Shown here: positions 16,514 to 25,260 of the stretch, one piece after another
Layout: every line of letters begins with the position of its first letter
How positions within the stretch are numbered: position 1 is the stretch's first letter
Assembly: GCA_030550015.1 (NCBI GenBank)
Contig: JAUQQG010000021.1
Span: 1-51,597 of the forward strand
Length of the DNA stretch: 51,597 bases
Direction: 5' to 3'
Origin: a bacterium
GTDB lineage: Bacteria; Sysuimicrobiota; Sysuimicrobiia; Sysuimicrobiales; Thermofontiviventaceae
Notes under the pieces: generated by a model
Database searches by the model: none
The model's input: only the letters and a program-made list of their open reading frames with translations
What the model was told of the DNA's origin: nothing
Translations under genes and position numbers: made by a program

Positions 16514-16894
16514 TTCCCTCACCTCCTTGCTCCAACCTTTTTGCGGGCGAGCGCCTCAGAGAACCGCCCATAGAGGAACGGTTGAGGCCGGGACCAGGGA
16601 AGGTTTCTTCCGCCAAGCCTCCGGCCTAACCCTCCGGACCAATGTCGCCGGATTCCTCTCACATCAAGGGCCGATCCACGCTCGCCTAGGATGCCAAAGG
16701 GAGTAAGGGCCGCGCAGTGCGCGCCCCATAAATAGGCTAGGCGGATTCCCTCCCCAGGTCAAGGGTGAGCTCTGGGTGTTCACCGCAAGGCTTTTGGTGT
16801 CAAGATCCTCCTGACAACCTTTCTCGGGATCCAGGCCATAGGCCTCGAAGAGGAGACCTTTGCCTCTCCGGCTGGGTCCTGCCGTGCACTCTCC
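16514..16894. other. Intergenic stretch without recognisable gene
   Basis: About 380 bases between bpsA and the FAD enzyme gene. One minus-strand frame stays open from the FAD gene to about 16664 but has no start with a ribosome site and no recognisable sequence. No tRNA, terminator with a T-run, or repeat was found by eye. Upstream sequences of bpsA probably lie in its left part. Confidence 0.4.
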
Positions 16895-18265
16895 TCAGGG
16901 GTCAACCCGCGCTCCTGTGTCCTGGAGGCGCAGCTGGATGAGACCGACGAGCTCCTTCCGCCGAATCAAGAAATGGGGTGTGAGCCGGTATTCCACTGCC
17001 ACGGCCGCTGTCACACCGGCGGCCTCCCCCATCGCCATGGTCGTCGGCACGACCCGGGCGGAGCCAGCTGCCTGGTAGGTTGCAGAGAACGCCCGGCTGG
17101 CCACAAGGAGGTTGTCGATCCCACGGACGATCAAGCTCCGCAGGGGGATGGTGTAGATCCTTCGCTTTGGGGCAAAGGGGGAACGTTCCCCCGGCTTATA
17201 AGGGTGCAAGTCGATGGGATAGGAGGCAACCGCGATCCTGTCCCAGAAGATCCTGTGGGTCAAGATGTCTCCCGCGCTGAGGACATACAGCCCCTTGATG
17301 TGCCGCGTCTCCCGGATATACAACTCCGGCGCCACCTCGATGAGGTAGGCGCTCTCGAACCCCGGGGCATGGTCCCGCAGGTAGGAGACGAAGGCTGGCA
17401 CGAGGCGTTTGGCCCGGGTGTAGGCGTCCTTCCGGGAAGCGCGGCTCGTCCCGTCCACGCCAAAGAGTTGCAGGGAGTTCACCCAGACGGTCCCGTCCGG
17501 CTGGCGGCCCAGGTTGAGGTCTACCGCCGCGATCTTGGGATCGGGCGAACGAAACCCCTTCACGACCTCGCGGTAGCCCCACGCGTACCCGAAGCGGACC
17601 CCGCCGCGGCGGAACGGCTTGTCCTTCTTGCGGATGTAATCGGTCACCGCCGCCCAGTCCACGCCTCCAACGCGGAACACGAGCGTGGCGGCCTGCATCA
17701 ACCGGTCAATCCCGGATTCCTCCCGTCCCAGGGTATATTCGGCCCCAGCGGCGGCCGCGAAGTCCCCATCGTCCGTTGCATCGATGGTCACAGGGGCCAG
17801 GATCATCCATCGCCTGCCCCGGTGTTGGACAATCGATCCCAGGACTGCATTCCCCTTCCGCACCGGATGGAGGAACTGGGTACTGAGGTAAACCCGGATC
17901 CTCCTTTCAGAAGCGACCTTGCGCGCAAAGAACTCTCGCGCGGCCCGGGGGTCGAAGGTCAACCCCAGCGCGCGGAACACTTCCGCGAAGATCCCCTCTA
18001 CGAGGTTGCCTCCGTCGTCCCTGTGGTTGAGATCGAAGGTGTTGAGCATCGCACCTGTCAGGACCGTCCCGAGGAAAGGCCTGGGTTCGATGAGGACGAC
18101 AGATCGCCCTTGCCGCGCTGCAGCGAGTGCAGCCGCGATCCCTCCCGGGCTCCCCCCAACGACCAGGACGTCTGCACGCTCCGGAACTTGGTAGACAGCG
18201 GGTTGGGCCAGGAGGGGGAGGGCGAGGGTGAATACCAGGATCAAGAGCAAAACCACCCTTCTCAT
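16895..18265 (-). CDS. Exported FAD-dependent oxidoreductase (FAD_oxidored family)
   Basis: A 456-residue flavoprotein. Residues 1-20 (MRRVVLLLILVFTLALPLLA) are a signal peptide of Sec type, followed by an FAD-binding Rossmann start ADVLVVGGSPGGIAAALAAARQGRSVVLIE (GxGxxG variant GGSPGG). The motif TIDATDDGDFAAAAGAEY and the C-terminal ARVVPTTMAMGEAAGVTAAVA complete the flavin site. This family (pfam FAD_oxidored) is widespread in genomes that degrade sugars or organic acids but few members have known substrates. It stands apart (114-base gap) from the MaoC gene and may or may not belong to the acid-catabolic island. A very long open frame on the opposite strand is a shadow. Confidence 0.85.
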   Translation of the reverse strand: MRRVVLLLILVFTLALPLLAQPAVYQVPERADVLVVGGSPGGIAAALAAARQGRSVVLIEPRPFLGTVLTGAMLNTFDLNHRDDGGNLVEGIFAEVFRALGLTFDPRAAREFFARKVASERRIRVYLSTQFLHPVRKGNAVLGSIVQHRGRRWMILAPVTIDATDDGDFAAAAGAEYTLGREESGIDRLMQAATLVFRVGGVDWAAVTDYIRKKDKPFRRGGVRFGYAWGYREVVKGFRSPDPKIAAVDLNLGRQPDGTVWVNSLQLFGVDGTSRASRKDAYTRAKRLVPAFVSYLRDHAPGFESAYLIEVAPELYIRETRHIKGLYVLSAGDILTHRIFWDRIAVASYPIDLHPYKPGERSPFAPKRRIYTIPLRSLIVRGIDNLLVASRAFSATYQAAGSARVVPTTMAMGEAAGVTAAVAVEYRLTPHFLIRRKELVGLIQLRLQDTGARVDP

Positions 18266-18379
18266 CCTCGTTGCAAGTCCCCCCTGAGGTCTCTAGCGCC
18301 CATCTTGCTCGGGAGGTTCCAACCGCACTCCATCAGCCCACGGGTTCCCTGCCATCCAAGAAAGCGAGAGAACGCGAAA

Positions 18380-18877
18380 TCAGATCTTCGGCGTGGGAAG
18401 TTCCCAGGTAGGCGCGTGCTCCCGCTTGTACACCATGATCGTGCGCTTGAACTCGATCACCACCACCCCATCCTGGTTGAACCCAATGGTCCTCACCTTT
18501 ACGATGCCCATGTGTGGGCGAGATCTCGACTCCCGTTTTTCCAGTACCTCGCTCTGAGCATAAATGGTATCCCCCTCAAAGACAGGATGCGGCAGGCGGA
18601 CCTCCTCCCAACCCAGGTTGATGGCGTTTTGGGAGATATCGGTAACTGTAAGCCCCGTCACAATCGCAAGGGTGAGCGTAGAGTCCACAAGCGGCCTTCC
18701 GAACTCCGTTCTGGAGGCGTACACTTGGTCGAAGTGGATGGGGTTGGTGTTCACCGTGAGCAGGGTGAACCAAATGTTGTCCGTCTGGGTGATGGTACGT
18801 CCAATGGGGTGGCGGTACACCTCGCCAACGACGAAGTCCTCGTAGAACCTTCCCTGCCTCATCTTCTGGTCCTGCAT
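18380..18877 (-). CDS. MaoC-family hotdog hydratase (mesaconyl-/itaconyl-CoA hydratase-like)
   Basis: A 165-residue hotdog-fold enoyl-CoA hydratase/dehydratase. The pattern GRTITQTDNIWFTLLTVNTN then PIHFDQVYAS, FGRPLVDSTLTLAIV, the block ending AINLGWEEVRLPHPVFEGDT and VLEKRESRSRPHMGIV matches the MaoC subgroup that hydrates mesaconyl-CoA, itaconyl-CoA or 2-methylfumaryl-CoA. The usual GDxNPxH reads NTNPIH, as in that subgroup. The ATG at 18877 has AAGGGAAGGG eight bases before it; ten upstream codons are omitted. Its neighbours across the divergent promoter include a CoA-transferase, a citrate-synthase-fold lyase and a PrpD protein, so it may supply the hydration step of a C5 acid pathway. 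Exact substrate is inference. Confidence 0.82.
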   Translation of the reverse strand: MQDQKMRQGRFYEDFVVGEVYRHPIGRTITQTDNIWFTLLTVNTNPIHFDQVYASRTEFGRPLVDSTLTLAIVTGLTVTDISQNAINLGWEEVRLPHPVFEGDTIYAQSEVLEKRESRSRPHMGIVKVRTIGFNQDGVVVIEFKRTIMVYKREHAPTWELPTPKI

Positions 18878-19041
18878 GCCCAGATCCCTTCCCTTCCAGG
18901 AGATCATGGATTTCCCGGGTGAACAGCTTGCCTCGCGTGCATTCTACAAAGCACCTCTTTTGAGGAAAGCATCTTTCGAGGGATTCACGACCCTTTCCTG
19001 TCAGCACCGCGGAAATCCCACGGAGATCTTTGTGCGGTCCC

Positions 19042-20268
19042 TCAGGTGGATGCGCGTGCCTGCTCGCAAGATGCGCTCCCGAGAACAATCCCTACCCCGA
19101 CCAGCGCGACGAGGCCCAGGGAGCTGAACGCCCACCCCCACCCCCCGAAGGCATCCAGAAGGAAGCCAAAGAGGGCTGGGGAGATGGCGCTTGCGGCGAA
19201 ACCCAGCGAGGATTGGATGGCTAGGGTGGTTCCAAGTGCCTCCGGGTCCGCGGATTCGGCGACGGCAGTAGAGAGGGTGCTAGACTCTGCAGTGACGAGG
19301 AGGCCGTAAAGGGTAGCGAGGGGCAAGATGACGCGCAGACCATACGGCAGGAGCCAACCGACGCTCAACGAACAGGCCGCTGAGGCGGTCAGGAAAAGGA
19401 CGATAGTAGGCCGTCGCCCGAGGTGATCCGAAAGCCATCCTCCCGTGGCGTTGGAGATCGCGCTGGCCACGAGCACCAATCCGCCAAAGGCGGAGGCGCG
19501 TGCCGTCGCCTGGCCAAGAGGAACGTGGGCGGCCACCCAGCCCGCGGTGAGGAAACTGGGGAGCCAAGCCCGCATCCCAAAGAGCTCCCAGTTGTGCGCG
19601 GCGTAGGCAAGGGAGAAGCGGAGGGCGCGCGCGTTCTGGAGAGCCTGGCGGAAGGGAATCCGGCGGGCACGGAGGGGTCGGATATCGAACACCACGGACC
19701 AAGCGATCACTGAGGCCGCCAAGGGCCCTAGACCACTTATCATGAACGCCATGCGCCATCCCCGTCGGAGCAACAGGGATGTCGCAAACAGCGACGCCGC
19801 AGCTCCGAGGCTGAAAGCGCTGATATACATCCCCATGGCAGCTCCTCTCCGTCCTGGGGGAGCTCGCTCGACAACAAGGCGCATGCCAGGCACGTATGTC
19901 CCCGCTAACCCAATGCCGCACAGGATGCGAAAGAATGCAGCGGATTGAAAGTTGTTCGCTAGGAGTGCGAAAAGTAGACTCGCCAATCCGTTCAACACCG
20001 AGGAGAAGAGATAGATCCTCCGCACGCCGACGAGGTCTGTCAGGGAACTCAGGACGAGGACGGCCACCGTGTAACCGATCTGCTGCATGGCGAAGACCCC
20101 TCCTGCCTGTGCACCCGTCATACGCCATTCCACGCGCAGGAGCGGGAGGGTCCCGGAGTACGTACCGAAGGTGAGCATCGTTCCTAGTTCCGCCAAGGAA
20201 AGCCACAAAAGCCAGGGAGTGAACCGCACCGTCTTGGAACCAGTACAGCCCGCCGTTCTCATGGCCAA
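19042..20268 (-). CDS. MFS transporter (organic-acid type)
   Basis: A 408-residue major facilitator with 12 predicted helices. Family signatures are LTDLVGVRRIYLFSS between helices 2 and 3 and NATGGWLSDHLGRRPTIVLF in the second half (GxxxDxxGRR). Helix 4 region ILCGIGLAGTYVPGMRLVVERAPPGRRGAAMG is typical of oxalate/formate- or CynX-like members. It is divergent from the IclR regulator and may be an alternative importer for the same acid as the ABC system downstream. An ATG two codons later is an equally possible start. No regulator site of its own could be assigned. Confidence 0.9.
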   Translation of the reverse strand: MAMRTAGCTGSKTVRFTPWLLWLSLAELGTMLTFGTYSGTLPLLRVEWRMTGAQAGGVFAMQQIGYTVAVLVLSSLTDLVGVRRIYLFSSVLNGLASLLFALLANNFQSAAFFRILCGIGLAGTYVPGMRLVVERAPPGRRGAAMGMYISAFSLGAAASLFATSLLLRRGWRMAFMISGLGPLAASVIAWSVVFDIRPLRARRIPFRQALQNARALRFSLAYAAHNWELFGMRAWLPSFLTAGWVAAHVPLGQATARASAFGGLVLVASAISNATGGWLSDHLGRRPTIVLFLTASAACSLSVGWLLPYGLRVILPLATLYGLLVTAESSTLSTAVAESADPEALGTTLAIQSSLGFAASAISPALFGFLLDAFGGWGWAFSSLGLVALVGVGIVLGSASCEQARAST

Positions 20269-20441
20269 ACCCTTATGCCTTCCTAGTCCCTGGGACCAAT
20301 CCCAAGCGCCACGTACGCAGAGGATTACGACATGAAAAGACTTCTCTCCTGTGCCATTACCTCAAAGGCAAACGTTCCTGGTCAGCGAGCCGCCAGAAGC
20401 GCGCATTGTAACGGGTAGGAGCTCTTTCCTTGAGGCTATTA

Positions 20442-20481
20442 ACAGGTGCTATTGACAGGTGCAGAGGTAGTGTTTTAGAAT
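20442..20481 (+). promoter_or_regulatory. Promoter and direct repeat upstream of the IclR-type regulator
   Basis: TTGACA (20452-20457) and TAGAAT (20476-20481) are 18 bases apart, predicting transcription from about 20488. An 8-base direct repeat ACAGGTGC occurs at 20442-20449 and 20455-20462 (13-base period, overlapping the -35 box) and may be a regulator site. Because the -10 box overlaps the first in-frame ATG (20480), translation must start further down, at 20510. Confidence 0.6.
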
Positions 20482-20509
20482 GTTTCACAAAGAAGACTAC
20501 TATGCCACA

Positions 20510-21328
20510 ATGTGGAACGCCAGCCTCGGGGTATCTTCTAGAGTAACCCAGAAGGGTCCGAAGGAACACAAGGTCGTTTCCGCGGTTACCCGTGCTGCGC
20601 GTATCCTCGTTGCGCTTGCAGAAAGCTCCTCTGCCCTCACCCTCTCGGATCTCACCAAGCGTGTCGGGATCCCCAAAAGTACTGTGCTTCGCATCTGCCT
20701 CACCTTATGCAAATCTGGGCTCCTCGTCCGGCTCCATGATGGGAGGTTCCGGCTTGGGCCGCTGTGTCTACGACTAGGGACCGCTTACCAGAATACGTTC
20801 CGGCTATCCGATCATGTGATTCCCGTCCTGCAGACCCTCGTCCAGAAGACTGGTGAGAGCGCCTCGTTCTTCATTCGCGAGGGAGACAAACGCATCTGCC
20901 TGTTCCGGGTCGACTCACCAAAGATGGTTCGGGTGTTCTCCCAGGTTGGCGACCATTTCCCCCTGGACCGGGGGGCCGCTGGAAAGGTCTTGCTCGCGTT
21001 CTCTAACGCACAAACCGCGGATTCGCCTAGTTTCCAAGAGATCCGGGAGTCCCTGTACGCAGTCTCCTATGGAGAGCGCGACCCTGAGGTAGCGGCGGTA
21101 GCGTGCCCTGTGTTTGGCCGAGATCAGGTCCTTGTGGGCGCAATCAGCGTCGCAGGTCCGAAGGCAAGGTTTTCCCACGCAGAGATCCAAAGGGCCTCCA
21201 ACCTCGTTCGGGCGGAGGCTGCTCGGCTCACGGCTGTGTTAGGGGGCGATCCCACGGTATTCGAGCGTGCAACGAAAAAACTGCGGGATTCAAGAACAAC
21301 CTCACAAGGGGGTGAGCATAATGGCTAA
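20510..21328 (+). CDS. IclR-family transcriptional regulator (first of two)
   Basis: A 272-residue regulator: N-terminal winged helix (SAVTRAARILVALAES, TLSDLTKRVGIPKSTVLRICLTL) and C-terminal GAF-like effector domain (VQKTGESASFFIREGDKRICLFRVDSPKMV, GDHFPLDRGAAGKVLLAFS, VAAVACPVFG). IclR proteins control degradation of small organic or aromatic acids. The gene lies between the divergent MFS/MaoC genes and the ABC-CaiB-lyase-PrpD operon, and its last eight bases overlap the solute-binding protein gene, so it heads that operon. The start at 20510 is preferred because the promoter -10 box covers the earlier ATG; there is only a weak ribosome site. Confidence 0.9.
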   Translation: MWNASLGVSSRVTQKGPKEHKVVSAVTRAARILVALAESSSALTLSDLTKRVGIPKSTVLRICLTLCKSGLLVRLHDGRFRLGPLCLRLGTAYQNTFRLSDHVIPVLQTLVQKTGESASFFIREGDKRICLFRVDSPKMVRVFSQVGDHFPLDRGAAGKVLLAFSNAQTADSPSFQEIRESLYAVSYGERDPEVAAVACPVFGRDQVLVGAISVAGPKARFSHAEIQRASNLVRAEAARLTAVLGGDPTVFERATKKLRDSRTTSQGGEHNG

Positions 21329-22433
21329 TTGGGTTCGCATGAGTGTTGCAATCCTCGCCTTGGTGGCTCTTGTGCTGCCAGCGGGTGCGGCTCCAGCGAC
21401 ACCAGGACTTCCTGCATACTATCCTGCCGACTACAGCCGGATCATCGAAGCTTCCAAGGCCGAGGGCAAGCTGCTCATCTACTCGATCATGTCCGCCCGG
21501 AACTGGGCGCCGGTGCTTGCAGAGTTCAAGAAGCTCTATCCCTGGCTAGAGGTGGAAACACTCGACCTCGGTTCGTATGAGGTGTTTGAGCGGTACTACG
21601 CGGAGTCGGCAAGCGGTGCACGGACCGCAGACATGATGATCTCCATCGCCCCGGACGCTTGGCAAGAGTTTGTCCAGAAAGGACAGGCCGTTGCCTACGA
21701 ATCCCCGGAATCCCGCTTCATCCCCACCTGGGCCAAGTTTGGGAAAGAAATCTACATGGTCTCTGCGGACCCAATGGTGTTCATCTGGAACAAGCGCGCC
21801 CTGCGCCCCGAGCTGTGGCCAAAGGGAATGGCACAGCTTGCGGAACTCGTCCAGCAGAACCCACAAACCTTCCGCAACCGCCTGACCACATACGATGCGG
21901 AGCGTGTGGCAACGGGGTTCGCCATCAACTGGTTCTGGATCAAACGCCATGGTGAGCGGGGGTGGCGCATTCTGGAGACGCTTGCGCGTGCGGGAGTGAG
22001 AGCCCAGAGCAGCGCAGGCCGCATGATCGATAGCGTGCTCGCTGGAGAGAGTGTGGTGGGCTATTTCGTTTCCACCATCTCTGTCTTCCCAAGGTTCCCC
22101 GCTGCCGAACCTGTGCTAGGGTGGGGGATGATCGAGGACGGCACTCCTGTGGCGAACCGCGGGATGGCCATCACCCGCGCGGCGCGGAGCCCGAATGCCG
22201 CCCGTCTCATGCTGGATTTCATCCTTTCCCAGGCCGGCCAGATCGCGTTTGCGGAGGGGGGCCTGACGGCATACCGTCCTGATGTGGCTGGAAAGGCCAA
22301 GTACCATTTGACCGATCTCGCCAAGGCCATCGGGGAGAAGAACCTGATCATCTTCTCCTATGACAAGGACCTGATGGACAAGGCCAAGCGGGAGGCCTTC
22401 CTGGCCCGCTGGAAGAAGATCTACCAGCGCTAG
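21321..22433 (+). CDS. ABC importer solute-binding protein (Fe3+/polyamine-type, AfuA/PotD-like)
   Basis: A 370-residue exported receptor. Residues 1-24 form a Sec signal peptide (VRMSVAILALVALVLPAGA). The mature protein contains EASKAEGKLLIYSIMSARNWAPVLAEFKKLYP, the start of type II periplasmic proteins of the iron/thiamine/2-aminoethylphosphonate cluster, and later MVSADPMVFIWNKRAL and NRGMAITRAARSPNAARLMLDF. No tyrosine cluster typical of strict Fe3+ receptors is obvious, and the operon's CoA enzymes argue for an organic acid ligand. ATG at 21321 has AAGGGGGTGA upstream. It overlaps the IclR gene and is three bases before the permease gene. Confidence 0.88.
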   Translation: MANWVRMSVAILALVALVLPAGAAPATPGLPAYYPADYSRIIEASKAEGKLLIYSIMSARNWAPVLAEFKKLYPWLEVETLDLGSYEVFERYYAESASGARTADMMISIAPDAWQEFVQKGQAVAYESPESRFIPTWAKFGKEIYMVSADPMVFIWNKRALRPELWPKGMAQLAELVQQNPQTFRNRLTTYDAERVATGFAINWFWIKRHGERGWRILETLARAGVRAQSSAGRMIDSVLAGESVVGYFVSTISVFPRFPAAEPVLGWGMIEDGTPVANRGMAITRAARSPNAARLMLDFILSQAGQIAFAEGGLTAYRPDVAGKAKYHLTDLAKAIGEKNLIIFSYDKDLMDKAKREAFLARWKKIYQR

Positions 22434-22436
22434 TAC

Positions 22437-24152
22437 ATGGAAGTTGCGGCGATCATCCACAGGGCTGAGCGAGCGGGAGTGGTGGACCGGCTCGTGCAGG
22501 GGCTCGTCGCCCTCGTAACCATCTTCCTCGTGGCGTTGCCCCTTGTGCCCATCCTCTACCAGAGCTTCCTCTCCAGTCCATTGTACGAGCCGAGCCGGGC
22601 CCTAACGCTCTCCAACTACATCCGGCTCCTAGAGAATCCGGAGTTCCGGAAGGTCCTCTCCAACACTCTGGTGTTCGCTATCGCTACAACTGCCCTTGGC
22701 GTGGTATTGGGCACCATCCTGGCTATCCTCATTATGCGCACAGACATGCCAGGACGGACTTACCTATCGGGGTTGGTCATCTCTCCTCTGTTCCTGAGCC
22801 CACTCGTCATCGCCTTTGCCTGGACGGTGATCTTTGGGCCGCAGGGATACCTGACCCAGCTCTTCCGCAGCCTCGCTGGTAGGGACCCGTGGAACCTGTA
22901 CTCTCTTGGAGGGATGGCTATCCTGGGCGGGGTCTACTACGCGCCCTATACCTACCTCTAGTCTTCGGGAAGCCTCGCGCTCTCGGATCCTTCGGTGGAA
23001 GATGCGGCACGTATCGCTGGTGCTGGACCCCTGCGGACGTTATGGCGGGTAACGCTCCCTCTCCTCCGGCCGGCACTCCTGTATAGTGGCCTGTTGACGT
23101 TCATCGCTGCCGCAGAGGTTCTCAGCATCCCCCTTGTCCTGGGGACGCCTGTAGGGATTGAGCTTTTCTCCTCCTTCCTCTATAAGCTTGGGATCGTAGG
23201 CGGAACGACAGAATACGGGATGATCGCCGCAGCTTCAGTGCTGGTGCTCGTTTTCCTGACACTCCTCATCGCGCTCCAGGAGCGGCTGCTCGGAGGGCGG
23301 CGTCGGTTCGTCACGGTGACAGGGCGGGCGACACGTGCGCGCCTCCTTTCGCTGGGTCGGATCCGGTGGGCTGCGGCCGCATGGTGCTGGCTTTACGTCT
23401 TCCTGGCGATCATCCTCCCGCTTGTCGGGATCGTCGCCCAGTCCTTCACGGCCTTCCTAAGCCCCTTCATGAACCCTTTGGAGGTCATGACCCTGGATCA
23501 TTACCGGTTGATCTTTGGCCATAGCGCCTACGCACGGTCCATCCTCAACAGCTTCCTCATCGCCTTCGCAGGAGGTGCTGTAGGGATCCTGTTCATGGCC
23601 CTTGTGACCCTTGTGGCGTTCCGTTCCGACTTCCCGCTTCGGAGACTTTTGATTTACGTTGCCCTTTACCCCCGGGCAATCCCTGGGATCATCGTGGGCA
23701 TCGGGTTCCTGTGGACATTCCTCCTCCTCCCAGGGCTGGGGGCGTTGCGCAACACGATCCTTGGTCTCACCCTTGCGTTCATCACACGATACATCCCCTA
23801 TGGCTTCGGTGCGGTGAGCCCTGCGGTCTTCCGAGTTAGCGAGGAGATGGACCGAGCCGCTCGCGTTGTGGGTGCGAGCTGGATCACAACCATCCGCAAG
23901 GTCCTCCTGCCACTTCTCCGGGAGGCTCTCTTCGGAGGATACGCCCTCTTGTTCATCACGTTCCTGAAGGAGTACGCCTCAGCGGTCTTTCTCTTCGCCC
24001 GCGGGAGTGAAGTCATGGGGACAACCATGATCGAGCTGTGGCGCCAGGGAGACAGCGGCCCCGTGTCGGCCCTGGCTGTCGTGCAGGTTGTGCTCACGCT
24101 TCTCTGGCTTGGGATCGCCCGGGGGGTGCTTGGGGTGAAGGTCTATGGCTGA
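22437..24152 (+). pseudogene. ABC permease with two fused membrane domains, interrupted by an in-frame amber codon
   Basis: One continuous reading frame of 571 codons encodes an FbpB-like permease with two six-helix domains, except for a TAG at 22959-22961. Before it the protein reads ILGGVYYAPYTYL, after it SSGSLALSDPSVEDAARIAG, i.e. the stop falls within the conserved PYxYLxxSGAL...DPSxEEAARxAGA block just before the EAA loop, replacing one residue (a Tyr TAC or other single-base neighbour). The second domain has its own EAA loop near EEMDRAARVVGASWITTIRKVLLPLL. Its end overlaps the ATPase gene (ATGGCTGA), so the operon is otherwise intact. Explanations: true loss, readthrough, two split polypeptides (GTG at 22995), or a sequence error. 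TAG ends other genes here, so a changed code is unlikely. Confidence 0.8.
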
Positions 24153-25260
24153 GCTGGTGGTGGAGGGGCTTCGCAAGCGCTTCGATGGCGTCCTGGCTGT
24201 GGACGGGGTGAGCTTTACCGTCCGCGACGGGGAGATGGTGACTCTCTTAGGGCCATCAGGGTGCGGGAAATCCACGACCCTCAATTGTATCGCCGGGTTG
24301 GAGGTTCCAGACGAAGGAGTCATCAAGTTTGGGGACCGCATCCTCACCGACACACGGCGGGGGATCTTCCTGCGTCCCGAGGCGCGCAACGTCGGCATGG
24401 TATTTCAGTCCTATGCGCTCTGGCCCCACATGACGGTGTTCGAAAACTTAGCCTTCGGGCTCCGCATGCGCAGGGTCCCCCAGGCGGAGATCCGGCGGCG
24501 CATCGAATGGATCCTGTCCTTGTTACAGCTTGAAGGCTTTGAGCATCGATACCCACACCAGCTGTCCGGTGGGCAACAGCAGCGCATTGCTCTTGCGAGG
24601 GCCCTCGTCTATGAACCGAGTATCCTGTTGCTCGATGAACCGTTGTCCAACTTGGATGCCAAGCTCCGGGAGCAGGCACGGTTCTGGTTGCGGGAGTTGC
24701 AGCAGCGGCTCCGCATCACAGCGATCTATGTGACCCACGACCAAGCAGAGGCCCTGGCGCTTTCAGACCGCGTGGTGGTGATGAACCGTGGTCGCATTAT
24801 GGCCATCGGAACCCCACGGGAGATCTATGAGCTCCCTCCAAACCCCTTCGTGGCCGATTTTATCGGCTCCTGTAACTTCCTCCATGGTCATATCGAGACC
24901 ATCGGGGAAGCGAACCGGATTACTGTGAAGTTGGAGAAGGGAATTCCGTTGCAGGCCTCCGCCCTGTACCGGTTTTCCCCTGGGCAGCCGGTGATCGTGG
25001 CAGTGCGGCCACAACGAATCCGCATCCATACTGATGGTCCTAAGGAGACGAACACCCTCCCCGGGAAGGTAGAGTCAGGCTTATACTTGGGAGCGTCGTT
25101 CCAGTATGTCCTCGAAACCCCCGTGGGAACGCTGCGTGTAGAAGCAACAGAGCCTGTGCAGGGGGAGGTCACCCTCTACCTGCCGCCGGAGTGGTGCATT
25201 GTGCTTCCCGCATCGGATTCTGGAGACGAGGGAGGGAGCCCTGCGGATGCTGCCACTTGA
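24145..25260 (+). CDS. ABC importer ATPase (PotA/FbpC-like)
   Basis: A 371-residue nucleotide-binding subunit. Walker A LLGPSGCGKSTT (~36-47), Q-loop VFQSYALWPHMTV, signature LSGGQQQRIALARALV, Walker B ILLLDEPLSNLDAKLREQ and H-loop VTHDQAEALALSDRV are complete. The C-terminal third (from ~240) is the TOBE/regulatory beta domain (IVAVRPQRIRIH). Together with the solute-binding protein and the two-domain permease it makes a full importer. ATG overlaps the permease end; its own last 14 bases overlap the CoA-transferase gene, so uptake and metabolism are coupled at translation. Confidence 0.95.
   Translation: MAELVVEGLRKRFDGVLAVDGVSFTVRDGEMVTLLGPSGCGKSTTLNCIAGLEVPDEGVIKFGDRILTDTRRGIFLRPEARNVGMVFQSYALWPHMTVFENLAFGLRMRRVPQAEIRRRIEWILSLLQLEGFEHRYPHQLSGGQQQRIALARALVYEPSILLLDEPLSNLDAKLREQARFWLRELQQRLRITAIYVTHDQAEALALSDRVVVMNRGRIMAIGTPREIYELPPNPFVADFIGSCNFLHGHIETIGEANRITVKLEKGIPLQASALYRFSPGQPVIVAVRPQRIRIHTDGPKETNTLPGKVESGLYLGASFQYVLETPVGTLRVEATEPVQGEVTLYLPPEWCIVLPASDSGDEGGSPADAAT

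Noticed and set aside
16973-18922. 649-codon open frame antisense to the FAD enzyme and MaoC genes
   Set aside because: Spans two real genes and the gap between them, without recognisable domains.
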